From assembly GCF_001570765.1 (NCBI RefSeq), contig NZ_BCSH01000021.1, forward strand, positions 1 through 64,000: DNA of 64,000 nucleotides, in the 5' to 3' direction. Every line of letters begins with the position of its first letter. Within the stretch, counting starts at the first letter, position 1. This stretch comes from Nocardiopsis listeri NBRC 13360 (GTDB lineage Bacteria; Actinomycetota; Actinomycetes; Streptosporangiales; Streptosporangiaceae). A program made the position numbers and the translations under genes. This document shows positions 44,316 to 54,005 of the stretch, in pieces. The notes below the pieces were generated by a model, which was not told where the DNA came from, ran no database searches, and saw nothing but the letters and a program-made list of their open reading frames with translations.

Positions 44316-45860
44316 GTGCCTCACCTCAGCGACCTCATTCGCCGTCACACGTCACTCAAACAGGCGGACCTGGAGTGGATCCACTCCCTGGTCTCGGACT
44401 GGCAACTCCTGGCCGACCTCTCCTTCGCGGACCTCGTGTTGTGGGTGCGTCTGCGCGAGGACGACGGCTGGGTGGCGATCGCCCAGATGCGACCCACCAC
44501 CGGCCCCACCGCCTTCCAGGACGACCTGGTCGAGACCGTGCTACGGGACGACATGACCGATGTCACCTCCCGTTCCGGGCTCAGGGTGGTCGGCCGCCGC
44601 GCCCTCATCGACCGGGCCTGGAGCGAGGGAAGGATCTGTCGGGACGGCGACCCCGACTGGTCCGGCGGGGTGCCGGTCCGCGAGGAGACCATCCCGGTCC
44701 GTCGCCAGGGCAACCTCATCGCCGTCATCCAACGCAGCACCAACCTCAGCTCGGCGCGCACGCCCAGCCGGCTGGAGCTCACCTACCTGCAGAGCGCCGG
44801 CGACCTGGCGCAGATGATCGCCGAGGGCGCCTTCCCGTTCAGTGACCAGGGGCCGCTCATGGTGCGTTCCCCGAGGGTCGGCGACGGTCTGCTGCGACTG
44901 GACCAGAACGGGGAGGTGGTCTACGCCAGCCCCAACGCGCTGTCCGCCTACCGGCGCCTGGGCCTGACCGCCGACCTGGTCGGAGCCCGCCTGGACCGCA
45001 CCACCCTGGAACTGGCCGCGCAGAGTGAGGCGCGCGACGAGAACCTCACCTACACCGCCAGTGGTCGGGCGCCGCAGGAGGCCGAGGTGGAGGCGCGCGG
45101 CGTCACCGTCCAGCTACGGGCCATCCCGCTGATCATCGACGAGGTGCGCATCGGGGCCCTGGTGATGATCCGCGACGTCACCGAGCTGCGTCGGCGCGAG
45201 CGAGAGCTCATGACCAAGGACGCCACCATTCGGGAGATCCACCACCGGGTGAAGAACAACCTACAGACCGTCGCGGCGCTGCTGCGTCTGCAGTCCAGGC
45301 GCCTGGACGTGCCGGAGGCGCGGGCCGCGCTGGACGAGGCCGTGGGCAGGGTGGGCTCGATCGCGATCGTGCACGAGATGCTCTCGCACACGCCCGACGA
45401 GGTCGTGGACTTCGACGACATCGCCGACCGGGTCATGCAGATGGCGGCGGAGGTGTCCTCCACCGGCGACGTGGTGGTCCCGCGCCGGATCGGTGGGTTC
45501 GGTCTGTTGAACGCGTTGGTGGCGACGCCGCTGTCGATGGTGTTGGCCGAACTGGTGCAGAACGCGGTGGAACACGGGCTGGGCCAGGGGCCGGGCAAGA
45601 TCGAGGTGCGGGTACAGCGCTTCGACACCGGACCCGGGTTCCCGGGGCCGAGCAGCCTGGAGCTGGCCGTTTCCGATGACGGTGGGGGCCTGCCGGAGGA
45701 CTTCGACCTAGAGGGCGCCACGAGTCTGGGTCTGCAGATCGTGCGCACCCTGATCGTGGGCGAGCTCGGTGGCACCTTGGCGATCAAGCCGAAGGAGAGC
45801 GGCGGCACGGAGATCGCGATCGGCCTGCCGCTGGAACATCCCGAGGGCGCGCTCCCCTAG
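44316..45860 (+). CDS. pdtaS: Sensor histidine kinase PdtaS
   Basis: PdtaS is a cytosolic HisKA_2-type kinase that phosphorylates PdtaR, an RNA-binding ANTAR response regulator. The 514-residue protein has an N-terminal GAF-like domain (about 10-165), a PAS domain (about 190-290), the phosphoacceptor segment [20 protein letters not shown] with His309/His310, and an HATPase domain with [13 protein letters not shown] and DDGGGLP. The GTG start has no clear SD; GATGAT six bases upstream fits a leaderless transcript. PdtaR is not encoded here. The gene precedes whiB1, as in M. tuberculosis. Confidence 0.92.
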   Translation: MPHLSDLIRRHTSLKQADLEWIHSLVSDWQLLADLSFADLVLWVRLREDDGWVAIAQMRPTTGPTAFQDDLVETVLRDDMTDVTSRSGLRVVGRRALIDRAWSEGRICRDGDPDWSGGVPVREETIPVRRQGNLIAVIQRSTNLSSARTPSRLELTYLQSAGDLAQMIAEGAFPFSDQGPLMVRSPRVGDGLLRLDQNGEVVYASPNALSAYRRLGLTADLVGARLDRTTLELAAQSEARDENLTYTASGRAPQEAEVEARGVTVQLRAIPLIIDEVRIGALVMIRDVTELRRRERELMTKDATIREIHHRVKNNLQTVAALLRLQSRRLDVPEARAALDEAVGRVGSIAIVHEMLSHTPDEVVDFDDIADRVMQMAAEVSSTGDVVVPRRIGGFGLLNALVATPLSMVLAELVQNAVEHGLGQGPGKIEVRVQRFDTGPGFPGPSSLELAVSDDGGGLPEDFDLEGATSLGLQIVRTLIVGELGGTLAIKPKESGGTEIAIGLPLEHPEGALP

Positions 45861-46012
45861 AGGTCGGGGGGAGATGGGTGGAGGCGGGCGAGTGGGGTTC
45901 TGCTCCCGTACGGGGTGGTCCCGTGGGAGGCGCGCCGGTCCCCGCCCGCGCCGGCGGGGATCGTTCGGCGTCGTTCGTCGTTCGAAGGGCAGGTCCCGGG
46001 ACGGGACACGAT

Positions 46013-46273
46013 TCAGTGGCTACGGGCCATGGTGCGCTGAGTGGAGCCACTGCGCTTGCGCATCCGGCGGCGTTCCTCCTCGGAGGTGCCACCCCAGACC
46101 CCACCGTCCTGGCCGCTCTCCAGCGCCCACTTGAGACAGGCGGAGCTCACCGGACAGCGTTGACAGACGGATTTGGCCTCCTCGATCTGGATCAGTGCGG
46201 GCCCGAAGTCGCCGATGGGGAAGAAGAGTTCGGGGTCTTCGTCACGGCAGGCTGCGTCATGGCGCCAGTCCAT
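46013..46273 (-). CDS. whiB1: WhiB-family regulator WhiB1/WblE
   Basis: WhiB1 is an iron-sulfur protein that binds the primary sigma factor and reacts with nitric oxide. The 86-residue protein has the four cluster cysteines Cys9, Cys37, Cys40 and Cys46, the GVWGGTSEEERRRM beta-turn motif, and a basic DNA-binding tail. The first nine residues MDWRHDAAC and the cysteine positions coincide with mycobacterial WhiB1. ATG 46273 is preferred because GAGGAG is eight bases upstream; a GTG three codons earlier lies inside that SD. The 46274-46544 gap upstream has a small CCCACA-TGTGGG hairpin at 46381-46396 and no gene. Confidence 0.95.
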   Translation of the reverse strand: MDWRHDAACRDEDPELFFPIGDFGPALIQIEEAKSVCQRCPVSSACLKWALESGQDGGVWGGTSEEERRRMRKRSGSTQRTMARSH

Positions 46274-46544
46274 GCGGTCCACTCCTCACAGATTGTGAAG
46301 CTTTTCACGATCGCTGTGCAAGGGCACCCGGCGAGAGGCTCAGCGGAAACGGGTCTCCGGCCGGGAGGGTCGAGCCTTCATCCCACAGCCATGTGGGAAG
46401 GGCTCGTATTAACTCGCCCGTAACTCGCGGCGATATCTTGAGCGTGACAGGATCACGACAGGCACGCAAGAGTTCCCGAGGTCAAAGGTCCTGATCGACG
46501 TGTCGGGTGCGTCACAGTCGGACGGAATGGCTCATTCGCCGAAA

Positions 46545-47474
46545 TTAACAGAAGATTCGTAATGCCTTCGGTACCGACTGGAAGTTGACCTCTTCACGCT
46601 CTCCCAGGTATTCACCGTCGATTTGGAAGGCCCTCGGGTGGTTCGACGTGATCCGCAGTGAACCCTGGTCGTGCCAGGTCACGTAGCCTTCGCCCCGGCC
46701 GGGAAGTCCTTTGGGTAGGAACATTTGCGAAAGCACCCAGCCGGTCAACCAGTACGAGGAGCGGGTCAGCGCGAAAGTGTCCAGACCCAGCTCGAAACGG
46801 GAGGACGGGGTCGGCTGAAGCGGTAGGGAACCCGCGTACGTCCATGGTGTGGTGTTGGTGACCAGGGCGAAATAGACGTCCCCCAGGGACCTTCCGTCGG
46901 TCGACACGGTAAGTGACGGGTCGCGTATATCCCCACCGAAGAACAGCTTTACCGCGACCTCCGCGTACAAGGCGGGAGTGGCCTTCCGGCCGTTCTCTCG
47001 CTCGTGCTCCACCTGCTGCACCACGTCGGCGTCCCACCCGAACCCGGCACAGAACGTGAAGTAGCGGTCGTCCAGGTGGCTGGTGATCCGGCCCAGGTTG
47101 ATCTCCCGCTCACGGCCGGAACGGATCGCGGCGAGGATCTGCCCGGTCGCCTCCACCGGATCTCCGGAGATCCCCAGGGCCCGGATGAACACGTTGGCGC
47201 TGCCCCCGGGGATAACCGCGTAACTGGGGCGCTTCCGCTCGGGCACGGCCAGGAGTCCGTTGACGACCTCGTTGACGGTCCCGTCGCCGCCCAGGCTCAG
47301 CACCAGCTCGAAACCGCCCTCGGCGGCGTCTCGCGCCAACTTCTGGGCATGGTCGCGATAGGAGGTCTCCACGACGGTGACGTCCAGTTCCGACCGCAAC
47401 GCGCCCAGGATCACCTCGCGGGTGCGATCGGTGGTCGTGGTCGCTTTGGGGTTCACGATGAAGAGGGCGCGCAC
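46545..47474 (-). CDS. Diacylglycerol kinase-family lipid kinase
   Basis: This 309-residue protein has the DAGK catalytic domain with the nucleotide loop LSLGGDGTVNEVVNGLL and IPGGSANVFIRALGI, then a C-terminal beta-sandwich ending in REEVNFQSVPKALRIFC. It would phosphorylate a lipid such as diacylglycerol or a sphingoid-like base at the membrane. I place the start at GTG 47474, before RALFIVNPKA, because TACACT ends about seven bases upstream, as in leaderless transcripts. The longer open frame has no similarity. It is divergent to a small membrane protein across 85 bases. Confidence 0.88.
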   Translation of the reverse strand: MRALFIVNPKATTTTDRTREVILGALRSELDVTVVETSYRDHAQKLARDAAEGGFELVLSLGGDGTVNEVVNGLLAVPERKRPSYAVIPGGSANVFIRALGISGDPVEATGQILAAIRSGREREINLGRITSHLDDRYFTFCAGFGWDADVVQQVEHERENGRKATPALYAEVAVKLFFGGDIRDPSLTVSTDGRSLGDVYFALVTNTTPWTYAGSLPLQPTPSSRFELGLDTFALTRSSYWLTGWVLSQMFLPKGLPGRGEGYVTWHDQGSLRITSNHPRAFQIDGEYLGEREEVNFQSVPKALRIFC

Positions 47475-47559
47475 CCGGCCAGTGTAGGGGGTCGAGGACA
47501 CGGAGGACCGTGTCAGGGGCGGGGCCGGGGAGGATGATGGACCCGTATAGGTTTGACGT

Positions 47560-47970
47560 GTGTCTTCGCGTCCCATCACTCTCGTCATCGCCGCCGTGCT
47601 GGAGGCCCTGATCGGGCTGGTCGTTGCCGTCGGCGGCCTCTACAGCCTGTACACGGCGATCGTCGGCGAGGCCACCGACGTGGTCTCCTCCGCGATCCCG
47701 CTCACCGTCATCGGCCTGGGCGTCGGTGGCCTGTTGGTCTTCGTCGCCCGAGGACTGCTCCGACTACGCGAGTGGTCGCGCACCCCGGTGGTGGTCACCC
47801 AGCTGTTCCTGGCGGTGGTGGCGTACTACATGTTCACCGGCGAGCAGTACGTGATCGGCGGGGTCATGCTCGGCACGGCCGTCATCACGGCCGCCGCCGT
47901 CCTGGCGCCGCCCACGACCGCCGCGTTGTACCCCGACGAGACACCGCCCGGTCGCACCGAGCGCAAGTAG
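47560..47970 (+). CDS. Hypothetical small membrane protein
   Basis: This 136-residue protein is almost entirely four hydrophobic helices, beginning MSSRPITLVIAAVLEALIGLVVAVGGLY, and ends with a short basic tail. It belongs to a commonly seen actinobacterial set of four-helix hypothetical proteins without known role. No SD is seen; TATAGG lies about eight bases before the GTG, so the mRNA may be leaderless. It is divergent to the lipid kinase and convergent with sigF. Confidence 0.75.
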   Translation: MSSRPITLVIAAVLEALIGLVVAVGGLYSLYTAIVGEATDVVSSAIPLTVIGLGVGGLLVFVARGLLRLREWSRTPVVVTQLFLAVVAYYMFTGEQYVIGGVMLGTAVITAAAVLAPPTTAALYPDETPPGRTERK

Positions 47971-48030
47971 CGATGAGGCGGTGTTCGGGCGCCTGAGGCG
48001 GGTGGAACCCGCCGGCGCCCGAACTGACCG

Positions 48031-48834
48031 TTAGTCGTCGGTGGTGAGCGCCTGGCGCAGCTGGGCCAGGGTCCTCGCCAACAGACGGGACACGTGCATC
48101 TGCGAGATCCCCAGCTCCTGGGCGATCTGTGACTGGGTCATGTTGCCGAAGAAGCGCAACAGCAGGATCCGCTTCTCCCTGGGCGGAAGCTGCTCCAGGA
48201 GCGGCTTCAACGACTCCCGGTACTCCACGCCCTCCAGCGACTCGTCCACGATGCCGAGCGAGTCCGCGACGGCCGGTGCGTCCTCGTCACCGCTGTCGGG
48301 GGCGTCGAGCGACACCGTCGAGTAGGCGTTGGCGGACTCCAGGCCCTCCAGCACCTCCTCCTCGGTCATCTGTAGGTGCTGGGCCAACTCCGCGACGGTG
48401 GGGGAGCGCCCCTCCCGCTGGGAGAGGTCGCTGACCGCCTTGGTCAGCGAGAGCTTCAGCTCCTGGAGGCGACGGGGAACCCGGACCGCCCAGCCCTTGT
48501 CCCGGAAGTGGCGCTTGATCTCACCGACGATCGTCGGGGTCGCGTAGGTGGAGAACTCCACCCCGCGCTCCAGATCGAATCGGTCGATGGACTTGATGAG
48601 TCCGATCGTGGCCACCTGGGTGAGGTCGTCCAACCACTCACCACGGTTACGGAACCGGCGGGCCAGGTACTCCACCAACGGCAGGTGGAGTTCCACCAGT
48701 TCGTCACGTATGGAGCGCCGTTCGGGCGAGTCCGCGTCGAGTTCGTCAAGGCGCTCGAACAACGCTCTCGCGCGCGCCCGGTCGGGCACCGCGTGCTCGG
48801 TCTTCGCTGTCAGAGCGGGCCCCCTTTCGCTCAC
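48031..48834 (-). CDS. SigF/SigB-family stress sigma factor
   Basis: This 267-residue group 3 sigma factor has region 2 (HLPLVEYLARRFRNRGEWLDDLTQVATIGLIKSIDRFD ... FSTYATPTIVGEIKRHFRDKGWAVRVPRRLQEL), region 3, and region 4 (LPPREKRILLLRFFGNMTQSQIAQELGISQMHVSRLLARTL). It belongs to the actinobacterial SigB/SigF/SigG group controlled by RsbW-type anti-sigma factors. The GTG start overlaps the stop of the RsbW-like gene, so both form a partner-switch pair. No anti-anti-sigma gene is adjacent. Confidence 0.93.
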   Translation of the reverse strand: MSERGPALTAKTEHAVPDRARARALFERLDELDADSPERRSIRDELVELHLPLVEYLARRFRNRGEWLDDLTQVATIGLIKSIDRFDLERGVEFSTYATPTIVGEIKRHFRDKGWAVRVPRRLQELKLSLTKAVSDLSQREGRSPTVAELAQHLQMTEEEVLEGLESANAYSTVSLDAPDSGDEDAPAVADSLGIVDESLEGVEYRESLKPLLEQLPPREKRILLLRFFGNMTQSQIAQELGISQMHVSRLLARTLAQLRQALTTDD

Positions 48835-49256
48835 GCCGGCTCCAGCGTGCCGCGACGTTTGTACAGGACGATGTAGACGCGATCGTCCGGTCCGACCCCC
48901 GCGTCCACGTCCCCCGCCAACGCGGACAGGACGGTCCACGCGAAGGTGTCGCGGGCCGGAAGGCGCCCGTCCGCGGTCAGCACCGAGACGGAGATGCGCA
49001 TTCCATCGGGGGTGAGTTCGAATTCCGTGGTCAGTTCTGTGCCGGGCAGCGCCTGGGAGAGGAGCATCGCGCAGGCCTCGTCGACACCGATCCTCAGGTC
49101 CTCGATCTCGTCGAGGGTGAAGTCGAGTCGCGCGGCCAAGCCGGCCGTGGCCGTCCGCAGCACCGACAGGTAGGCACTGTCGGCTGGCATGTTGACGGTG
49201 ACGGCGTCGCGTACACCGGTGGCGTCGGCCGTGGGCACAGCGGTTTCTTCGGTCAC
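48831..49256 (-). CDS. rsbW: RsbW-type anti-sigma factor (serine kinase-like)
   Basis: This 141-residue GHKL-fold protein should bind the sigma factor encoded directly after it. It has the N-box helix DLRIGVDEACAMLLSQAL and a later strand region, GMRISVSVL, then a C-terminal strand with YIVLYKRRG. The N-box Asn typical of SpoIIAB is replaced, as in the mycobacterial UsfX/RsbW type, so ATP-dependent kinase activity is uncertain. The start GTG 49256 follows AAGGAGGG. The two genes overlap by GTGA. The promoter region at 49257-49381 is shared with the convergent-free side of the GNAT gene end. Confidence 0.85.
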   Translation of the reverse strand: MTEETAVPTADATGVRDAVTVNMPADSAYLSVLRTATAGLAARLDFTLDEIEDLRIGVDEACAMLLSQALPGTELTTEFELTPDGMRISVSVLTADGRLPARDTFAWTVLSALAGDVDAGVGPDDRVYIVLYKRRGTLEPA

Positions 49257-49381
49257 GTCCCTCCTTCGGGGGGCGAGGTTGCCGCTTGAATGCAATGTAT
49301 CTCGTTTCACCCTGCCACTGACGCAGGGAAGTGAGATCGTGTCCGGCAGGTGATGGCCGAACCCGAGACGAATGGTCGGAC

Positions 49382-49873
49382 TCAGGTCCGCGTGGAACCC
49401 ACAGCGACCAGCGCGTCGCCGTCCAGACGACGGACCGTCCACTCGTCCATGGGTGTGGAGCCCAAGGACTCATAGAACCCGATCGCGGGGGTGTTCCAGT
49501 TCAACACCGACCACTCCAGGCGTGTGTAACCACGTTCCACGCAGATCCTCGCGAGGTCGCGCAGCAGGGCACCGCCGTACCCGTGGCCGCGCATCTCGGG
49601 CCGTACGTACAGGTCCTCCAGGTAGATCCCGTGTCTGCCGGTCCAGGTGGAGTAGTTGAGGAACCACAGGGCGAACCCCGCCGGCACGACGGTGCCGTCG
49701 GCGTTCTCGTGCTCCACGACGTGCGCGTACACCGCCGCGTCCGGGCCGAACAGCGCTCGGTGGAGGTCGTCCTCCGTCGCCACCGCCGCCTCGGGTTCCT
49801 TCTCGTATTCGGCGAGTTCACCGATCATCCGGTTGATGACGGGAACGTCGTCGGGGCGGGCGGGACGGATCAT
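49382..49873 (-). CDS. GNAT family N-acetyltransferase
   Basis: This 163-residue protein has the full GNAT fold: MIRPARPDDVPVINRMIGELAEYEKEPEAA at the N terminus, then the acetyl-CoA binding motif VRPEMRGHGYGGALLRDLARICVERG and the C-terminal NTPAIGFYESLG. The sequence ELAEYEKEPEA with YLEDLYVRPE is typical of the SAT1/diamine acetyltransferase-like branch. The substrate may be a polyamine or amino compound. ATG 49873 has GAGGT upstream. Confidence 0.9.
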   Translation of the reverse strand: MIRPARPDDVPVINRMIGELAEYEKEPEAAVATEDDLHRALFGPDAAVYAHVVEHENADGTVVPAGFALWFLNYSTWTGRHGIYLEDLYVRPEMRGHGYGGALLRDLARICVERGYTRLEWSVLNWNTPAIGFYESLGSTPMDEWTVRRLDGDALVAVGSTRT

Positions 49874-49985
49874 CGGACCACCTCGGGCGGGTCGGGGACA
49901 ACGGATGCTCCCAGGGTATGCGTCCGACGTAAGGGGAATGTGGGGCCGATGGTCGGCGTGTGGTGATGGGGTGCCCGCGTGTCGC

Positions 49986-50576
49986 TCAGTGCGGCCGGTG
50001 CGCCACCACGCGTTCCACCAGTCCGAAGAACAGCCGGTCGTGGTGGCCCACCTCGAAACCGACCTCTCGGGCGACCTCCCGGGGGAGTCTGCGCGGGTGT
50101 TCGCGTCGGCGCTCCCGCAACAGCAACGGCATCCGCGTGTACTCGATGTGGTCGACCAGGAGCAGCCGGCCACCGGGCACCAGGACGCGGTGCATCTCCC
50201 GTAGGGCACGTTCCTGGTCGGGGATGGCGCACAGGGAGAGCGTGCACACCACGGTCTCGAAGGAATGGTCGGCGAAGGCCAGGTCCTGCGCGTCGCCTTC
50301 CACCAGGGTGATGGACCTTTCCAGGTCATCGGCCTTCTCCCGGGCCTTGGCGAGCATCGCGGGGCTCAGGTCCAATCCGGTGAGTTCCACCTGGGGCGGG
50401 TAGTACCGCAGGTTCCGCCCGGTCCCCACGGCCACCTCCAGGGTGCGTCCGCGCGCGCCGGTGCACAGGAGCTCCCGGGTGTCGCGGATGGCCACGTGTT
50501 CGCAGTGGCCTCCCAGGTCGTATCGGCCCGCGCGGTGCTCCCAGAGCCGACGTGCCTTTTCCGTACGCGAGTCCAT
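49986..50576 (-). CDS. Class I SAM-dependent methyltransferase
   Basis: This is a 196-residue UbiE/phosphatidylethanolamine methyltransferase-like enzyme. Motif I is LEVAVGTGRNLRYYP, motif II GLDLSPAMLAKAREKA, then EGDAQDLAFADHSFETVVCTLSLCAI and the post-motif LVPGGRLLLVDHIEY. Residues up to 24 of the longer frame are excluded because GGAGAGG directly precedes ATG 50576. The gene is alone between the GNAT gene and an ABC transporter operon. The 180-base gap upstream ends in the terminator of that operon. Confidence 0.88.
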   Translation of the reverse strand: MDSRTEKARRLWEHRAGRYDLGGHCEHVAIRDTRELLCTGARGRTLEVAVGTGRNLRYYPPQVELTGLDLSPAMLAKAREKADDLERSITLVEGDAQDLAFADHSFETVVCTLSLCAIPDQERALREMHRVLVPGGRLLLVDHIEYTRMPLLLRERRREHPRRLPREVAREVGFEVGHHDRLFFGLVERVVAHRPH

Positions 50577-50755
50577 GCCTCTCCCCGGGACAGGTTCGGG
50601 GTGCCCCTGGGAAAAGACTCTGGGACCAGGAGGCCGGCCGGTCAAGGGGTGAGGCGGGGTGTTTCCCGCTCACCACGGACCCACGTGCGGTTTCGGGTGG
50701 ATACGGTCCGGTTCCGGCCGTGTGCGTGTGGAACCGATTCGATGAGGTAAGGGCC

Positions 50756-50790
50756 GTGGGGTCCGCGCACCCGTGGTGCGCGGACCCCAC
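50756..50790 (-). terminator. Terminator of the amino-acid ABC transporter operon
   Basis: GTGGGGTCCGCGCAC (50756-50770) pairs perfectly with its complement at 50776-50790, a 15-bp stem with a 5-base loop, eight bases past the ATPase gene stop. Confidence 0.9.
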
Positions 50791-50797
50791 GGGCGGA

Positions 50798-51610
50798 TTA
50801 CTGGATCACCTTGGACAGGAACGCACGGGTGCGTTCGTGCCGTGGGTTCGAGAGCACCTCGGCGGGCGTTCCCGCCTCCACCACGGCGCCGTCGTCCATG
50901 AAGACCAACGAGTCGCCCACCTCACGGGCGAAGCCCATCTCGTGCGTGACGACCACCATGGTCATGCCGCCCCTGGCCAGGTCGCGCATGACGTCCAGCA
51001 CCTCGCCGACCAGCTCCGGGTCCAGCGCGCTGGTGGGCTCGTCGAAGAGCATCAGCGACGGTTCCATGGCCAGCGCGCGGGCGATCGCCACACGCTGCTG
51101 CTGACCGCCGGAGAGCTGTTCGGGGTAGGCGTTCGCCTTGTCCGGTAGGCCCACCCGATCCAACAGTTCCATGGCCCGCTCGGTGGCTCGGGCCTTCGGG
51201 GTGCGCTTGACCTGTGTCGGTGCCTCGATGATGTTGCCGAGCACGGTCAGGTGCGGGAACAGGTTGAACCGCTGGAAGACCATCCCGATGTCGCTGCGCT
51301 GGGCCGCGATCTCGCTGTCCCGCAGCTCGTAGAGGCGTCCACGCCTTTGCCGGTATCCCATCAGCTCACCGTTGACCCACAGACGGCCGGCGGTGAGTTT
51401 CTCCAGGTGGTTGACGCAACGCAGGAACGTGGACTTGCCCGACCCCGAGGGGCCGACCACGCACATGACCTCGCCACGGCGGACCTCCAGGTCGATGCCC
51501 TTGAGGACCTCCAAGCGGCCGAAGCTCTTGCGCACGTCCTCGGCGACGACGAGCGCGTCGGCGGTCTCTACGGCCATGTCGTCAGCGGGCATGTGGTTCT
51601 CCTCGGCCAT
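50798..51610 (-). CDS. Polar amino-acid ABC transporter ATP-binding protein
   Basis: This is a 270-residue GlnQ/HisP-type ATPase. Walker A is GPSGSGKST, the Q-loop region [11 protein letters not shown], the signature [15 protein letters not shown], and Walker [12 protein letters not shown], followed by the switch His in VVTHEMG. It powers uptake through the adjacent permease. The ATG overlaps the permease TGA by one base (TGATG). The gene order binding protein, permease, ATPase on the minus strand is a complete three-gene importer. Confidence 0.95.
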   Translation of the reverse strand: MAEENHMPADDMAVETADALVVAEDVRKSFGRLEVLKGIDLEVRRGEVMCVVGPSGSGKSTFLRCVNHLEKLTAGRLWVNGELMGYRQRRGRLYELRDSEIAAQRSDIGMVFQRFNLFPHLTVLGNIIEAPTQVKRTPKARATERAMELLDRVGLPDKANAYPEQLSGGQQQRVAIARALAMEPSLMLFDEPTSALDPELVGEVLDVMRDLARGGMTMVVVTHEMGFAREVGDSLVFMDDGAVVEAGTPAEVLSNPRHERTRAFLSKVIQ

Positions 51611-52569
51611 CAGTGCGTCCCTCCGACGATGCGGTTCTCGACGCCGCGCTCACTGCGGCTGAACCTGCGCTCGATGAAGTACTGGCCGACCATGAGGACG
51701 CTGGTGATCGCCAGGTACCACAGGCAGGCGGCCACCAGCATCGGGAAGATCTGGTAGGTGCGGGTTCCGATGGCCTGGAGCTGGTAGAAGAGCTCGATGG
51801 TCACCGGCACGTACGCCAACAGGGCGGTGTCCTTGAGCATGGCGATGGTCTCGTTGCCCGTGGGCGGGATGACCACCCGCATCGCCTGCGGCAGCGTGAT
51901 GCGTCGCATGATCTTGCCCCGGCCCATACCGAGGGCCTGGGCGGCCTCGGTCTGGCCCTTGTTCACCGATTGCAGGCCGGCGCGGATGATCTCGGCCATG
52001 TAGGCGCCCTCGGACAGGGCCAGGGCGAGCAGACCGGCCATGTAACCGCTCAGGAGGGTGCGGACGTCGATCTCGAAGAACCGGGCGTCGCCCTCCAGGC
52101 CCAGCATGGGCATCCAGTAGTTGTCGAAGGGGAGCCCGATGTGGATGGTCGAGTACAGGATGGCGATGTTGCCGAAGAGCACGGCCAGGACCAACCGGGG
52201 CACACCGCGGAAGAACCAGGTGTACAGCCAGGCGACCGACACCAGGACCGGGTTCCCGGACAGACGCATCACCGCCAGGACGATGCCCAGGAGGATACCG
52301 ATGACCATGGACAGGACGGTGGCGCTGAGGGTCACCCAGACACCGTTCACGACCGGATCCGAGAACATGTGCTCGAACATGAACGGCCAGTTGAACGCGG
52401 GGTTCGTGAGCAGCATGTTCACGAACATCGCGGCGAGGACCAGCACGACCCCGGCGGCGACCCAGCGTTCCGGGTAGCGGACGGGGACTGCGGAGATCGG
52501 GTCGGCCGGTCGGTCAGGGGTCGCTTCCTTCGACCCCGGACCGTCCGCCGATGCACTCGGTGACGTCAC
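51610..52569 (-). CDS. Polar amino-acid ABC transporter permease
   Basis: This 319-residue membrane protein has a 35-residue cytosolic N-terminal tail and about six helices, with the His/Glu/Gln permease-family (TIGR01726) start around [20 protein letters not shown]. The EAA loop [29 protein letters not shown] docks the ATPase. The GTG start 52569 is 147 bases after the binding-protein gene. No second permease is present, so it probably forms a homodimer. Confidence 0.93.
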   Translation of the reverse strand: MTSPSASADGPGSKEATPDRPADPISAVPVRYPERWVAAGVVLVLAAMFVNMLLTNPAFNWPFMFEHMFSDPVVNGVWVTLSATVLSMVIGILLGIVLAVMRLSGNPVLVSVAWLYTWFFRGVPRLVLAVLFGNIAILYSTIHIGLPFDNYWMPMLGLEGDARFFEIDVRTLLSGYMAGLLALALSEGAYMAEIIRAGLQSVNKGQTEAAQALGMGRGKIMRRITLPQAMRVVIPPTGNETIAMLKDTALLAYVPVTIELFYQLQAIGTRTYQIFPMLVAACLWYLAITSVLMVGQYFIERRFSRSERGVENRIVGGTH

Positions 52570-52716
52570 GGATCAGACCTTCGCTAGTGGCGGGCGAACA
52601 GGGCGGGCGGTCGTGGCGACCGGAACGGACGCCCGGACACGTTCTGGTGAAACAGCCGCACGCCGGCCCTGGTGAGCTCGGCGTGCGGAGGTGCGACGCT
52701 GGGGGACCCGGTGGGT

Positions 52717-53625
52717 CTATTCGTCGACGGAGGGATTGACCTCGGAGGCCTCGACGGCACCGACCTCGATGCCCCACTCCTCCAGGACGTTCCCGTAGGT
52801 GCCGTCCTCGATGATGGCGTTGAACCCGGCGGCCAGGGCCTCGGCCATCTCGGCGTCGTCCTTGGGTGTGATGACGCCGTAGGGCGCGGCGGAGTACTGG
52901 TCGTCGATGAACTCGAGCTGGTCGCCGGTCTCCTGTAGGGCGAACAGGGATGTGGGCAGGTCGGCCAGGGACGCGTCGTTGAGTCCGGAGACCACGCTGG
53001 AGGTCGCCAGCGGCTGGTTCTGGAACTTCTCGATGGTGATGGCCTCTTCACCCGCCTCGACGCAGGCGTCGCTGCGGGCCTCGATGTCGGTGTCGTGCGT
53101 GGTGCCGGTCTGCACGGCGATGCGCATACCGCAGGCGTTGTCGGGGTCGACCCCCTCCGGGTTCCCGGCGAGGCCGAACCACTGCGTCCCGGAGGAGAAG
53201 TAGCTCACCATGTTGACGGCCTCCATGCGCTCCTCCGTGATGGTGAAGGAGGAGGCACCGAGGTCGTAGTTGCCGCTGTCGACGCCGATGATGATGGAGT
53301 CGAAGTTGGCGGGGACCCACTCGACCTCGAGGCCGAGCTTGTTCAGGGCGGCCGTCACCAGGTCCACGTTGAAGCCGAGGACGGTCTCGCCGTCGTCGTC
53401 CAGGTACTCGCCGGGCGGGTACTCGGCTTCGACACCGATGCTGACGACACCGGCTTCGGCGATGTCGGCGGGGAGCAGCGCGGCGAGTTCCTCGTCGACG
53501 GAGACCTCCGGCGCCTCGGGGGCGGCGTCGTCTTCGGCGCCGTCACCATCGCCACACGCGGAAAGGGTCAGGACACCCGCTGCGGCGAGGGCCGTGAAGT
53601 AGGGGAGGGACTTGCGCAGGGGCAT
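52717..53625 (-). CDS. Amino-acid ABC transporter substrate-binding lipoprotein
   Basis: This 302-residue extracellular lipoprotein has the signal peptide MPLRKSLPYFTALAAAGVLT and lipobox LSAC at about residue 23, then an acidic linker and the SBP_bac_3 fold (IGVEAEYPPGEYLDDDGETVLGFNVDLVTAALNKLGLEVEWV). It captures a polar amino acid or similar compound for the permease and ATPase downstream. In the 380-base gap upstream (53626-54005), a CATAAT on the minus strand near 53712 could be its -10. Confidence 0.93.
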   Translation of the reverse strand: MPLRKSLPYFTALAAAGVLTLSACGDGDGAEDDAAPEAPEVSVDEELAALLPADIAEAGVVSIGVEAEYPPGEYLDDDGETVLGFNVDLVTAALNKLGLEVEWVPANFDSIIIGVDSGNYDLGASSFTITEERMEAVNMVSYFSSGTQWFGLAGNPEGVDPDNACGMRIAVQTGTTHDTDIEARSDACVEAGEEAITIEKFQNQPLATSSVVSGLNDASLADLPTSLFALQETGDQLEFIDDQYSAAPYGVITPKDDAEMAEALAAGFNAIIEDGTYGNVLEEWGIEVGAVEASEVNPSVDE

Positions 53626-54005
53626 GTGAGGTCTCCTTCAAGGGCACGAATCATGCCTGCTCGGAGGCCTGTTCGCGGATCCGTTCCGCAGGCCTGGAAC
53701 GACAACACGGACATTATGCTGCATGGTGCTTTAAGTCGGTAACGCTCCATCCTGACGCCCCCGCGATTTTCCCGCGGTCACCGTTGTGAGAGGATTGCGT
53801 AACGGGTCATCCCCGTGAGATGCGGACGCGCTGTGCTCCTATAAGAGTCCGGCGAAGACTGTCCCTTCCGGCGAACACCACCGGTCATGGCCGACCGGCG
53901 CCGTGGGGGTCCCCCTAGCACCCTTACGTCTTCGCGCGCGATCCGTCGACCATCGTCCTCGTCATGGCCGACGCGGACGTAGAAGCAGACCGAGGGGTTT
54001 GAGCA
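53626..54005. other. Divergent promoter region
   Basis: This 380-base gap separates the minus-strand ABC operon from the malic enzyme gene. TATAAG at 53840-53845 could be a plus-strand -10 and CATAAT near 53712 a minus-strand -10. A short GTTCC-8-GGAAC inverted repeat lies at 53683-53700. No gene is seen. Confidence 0.4.
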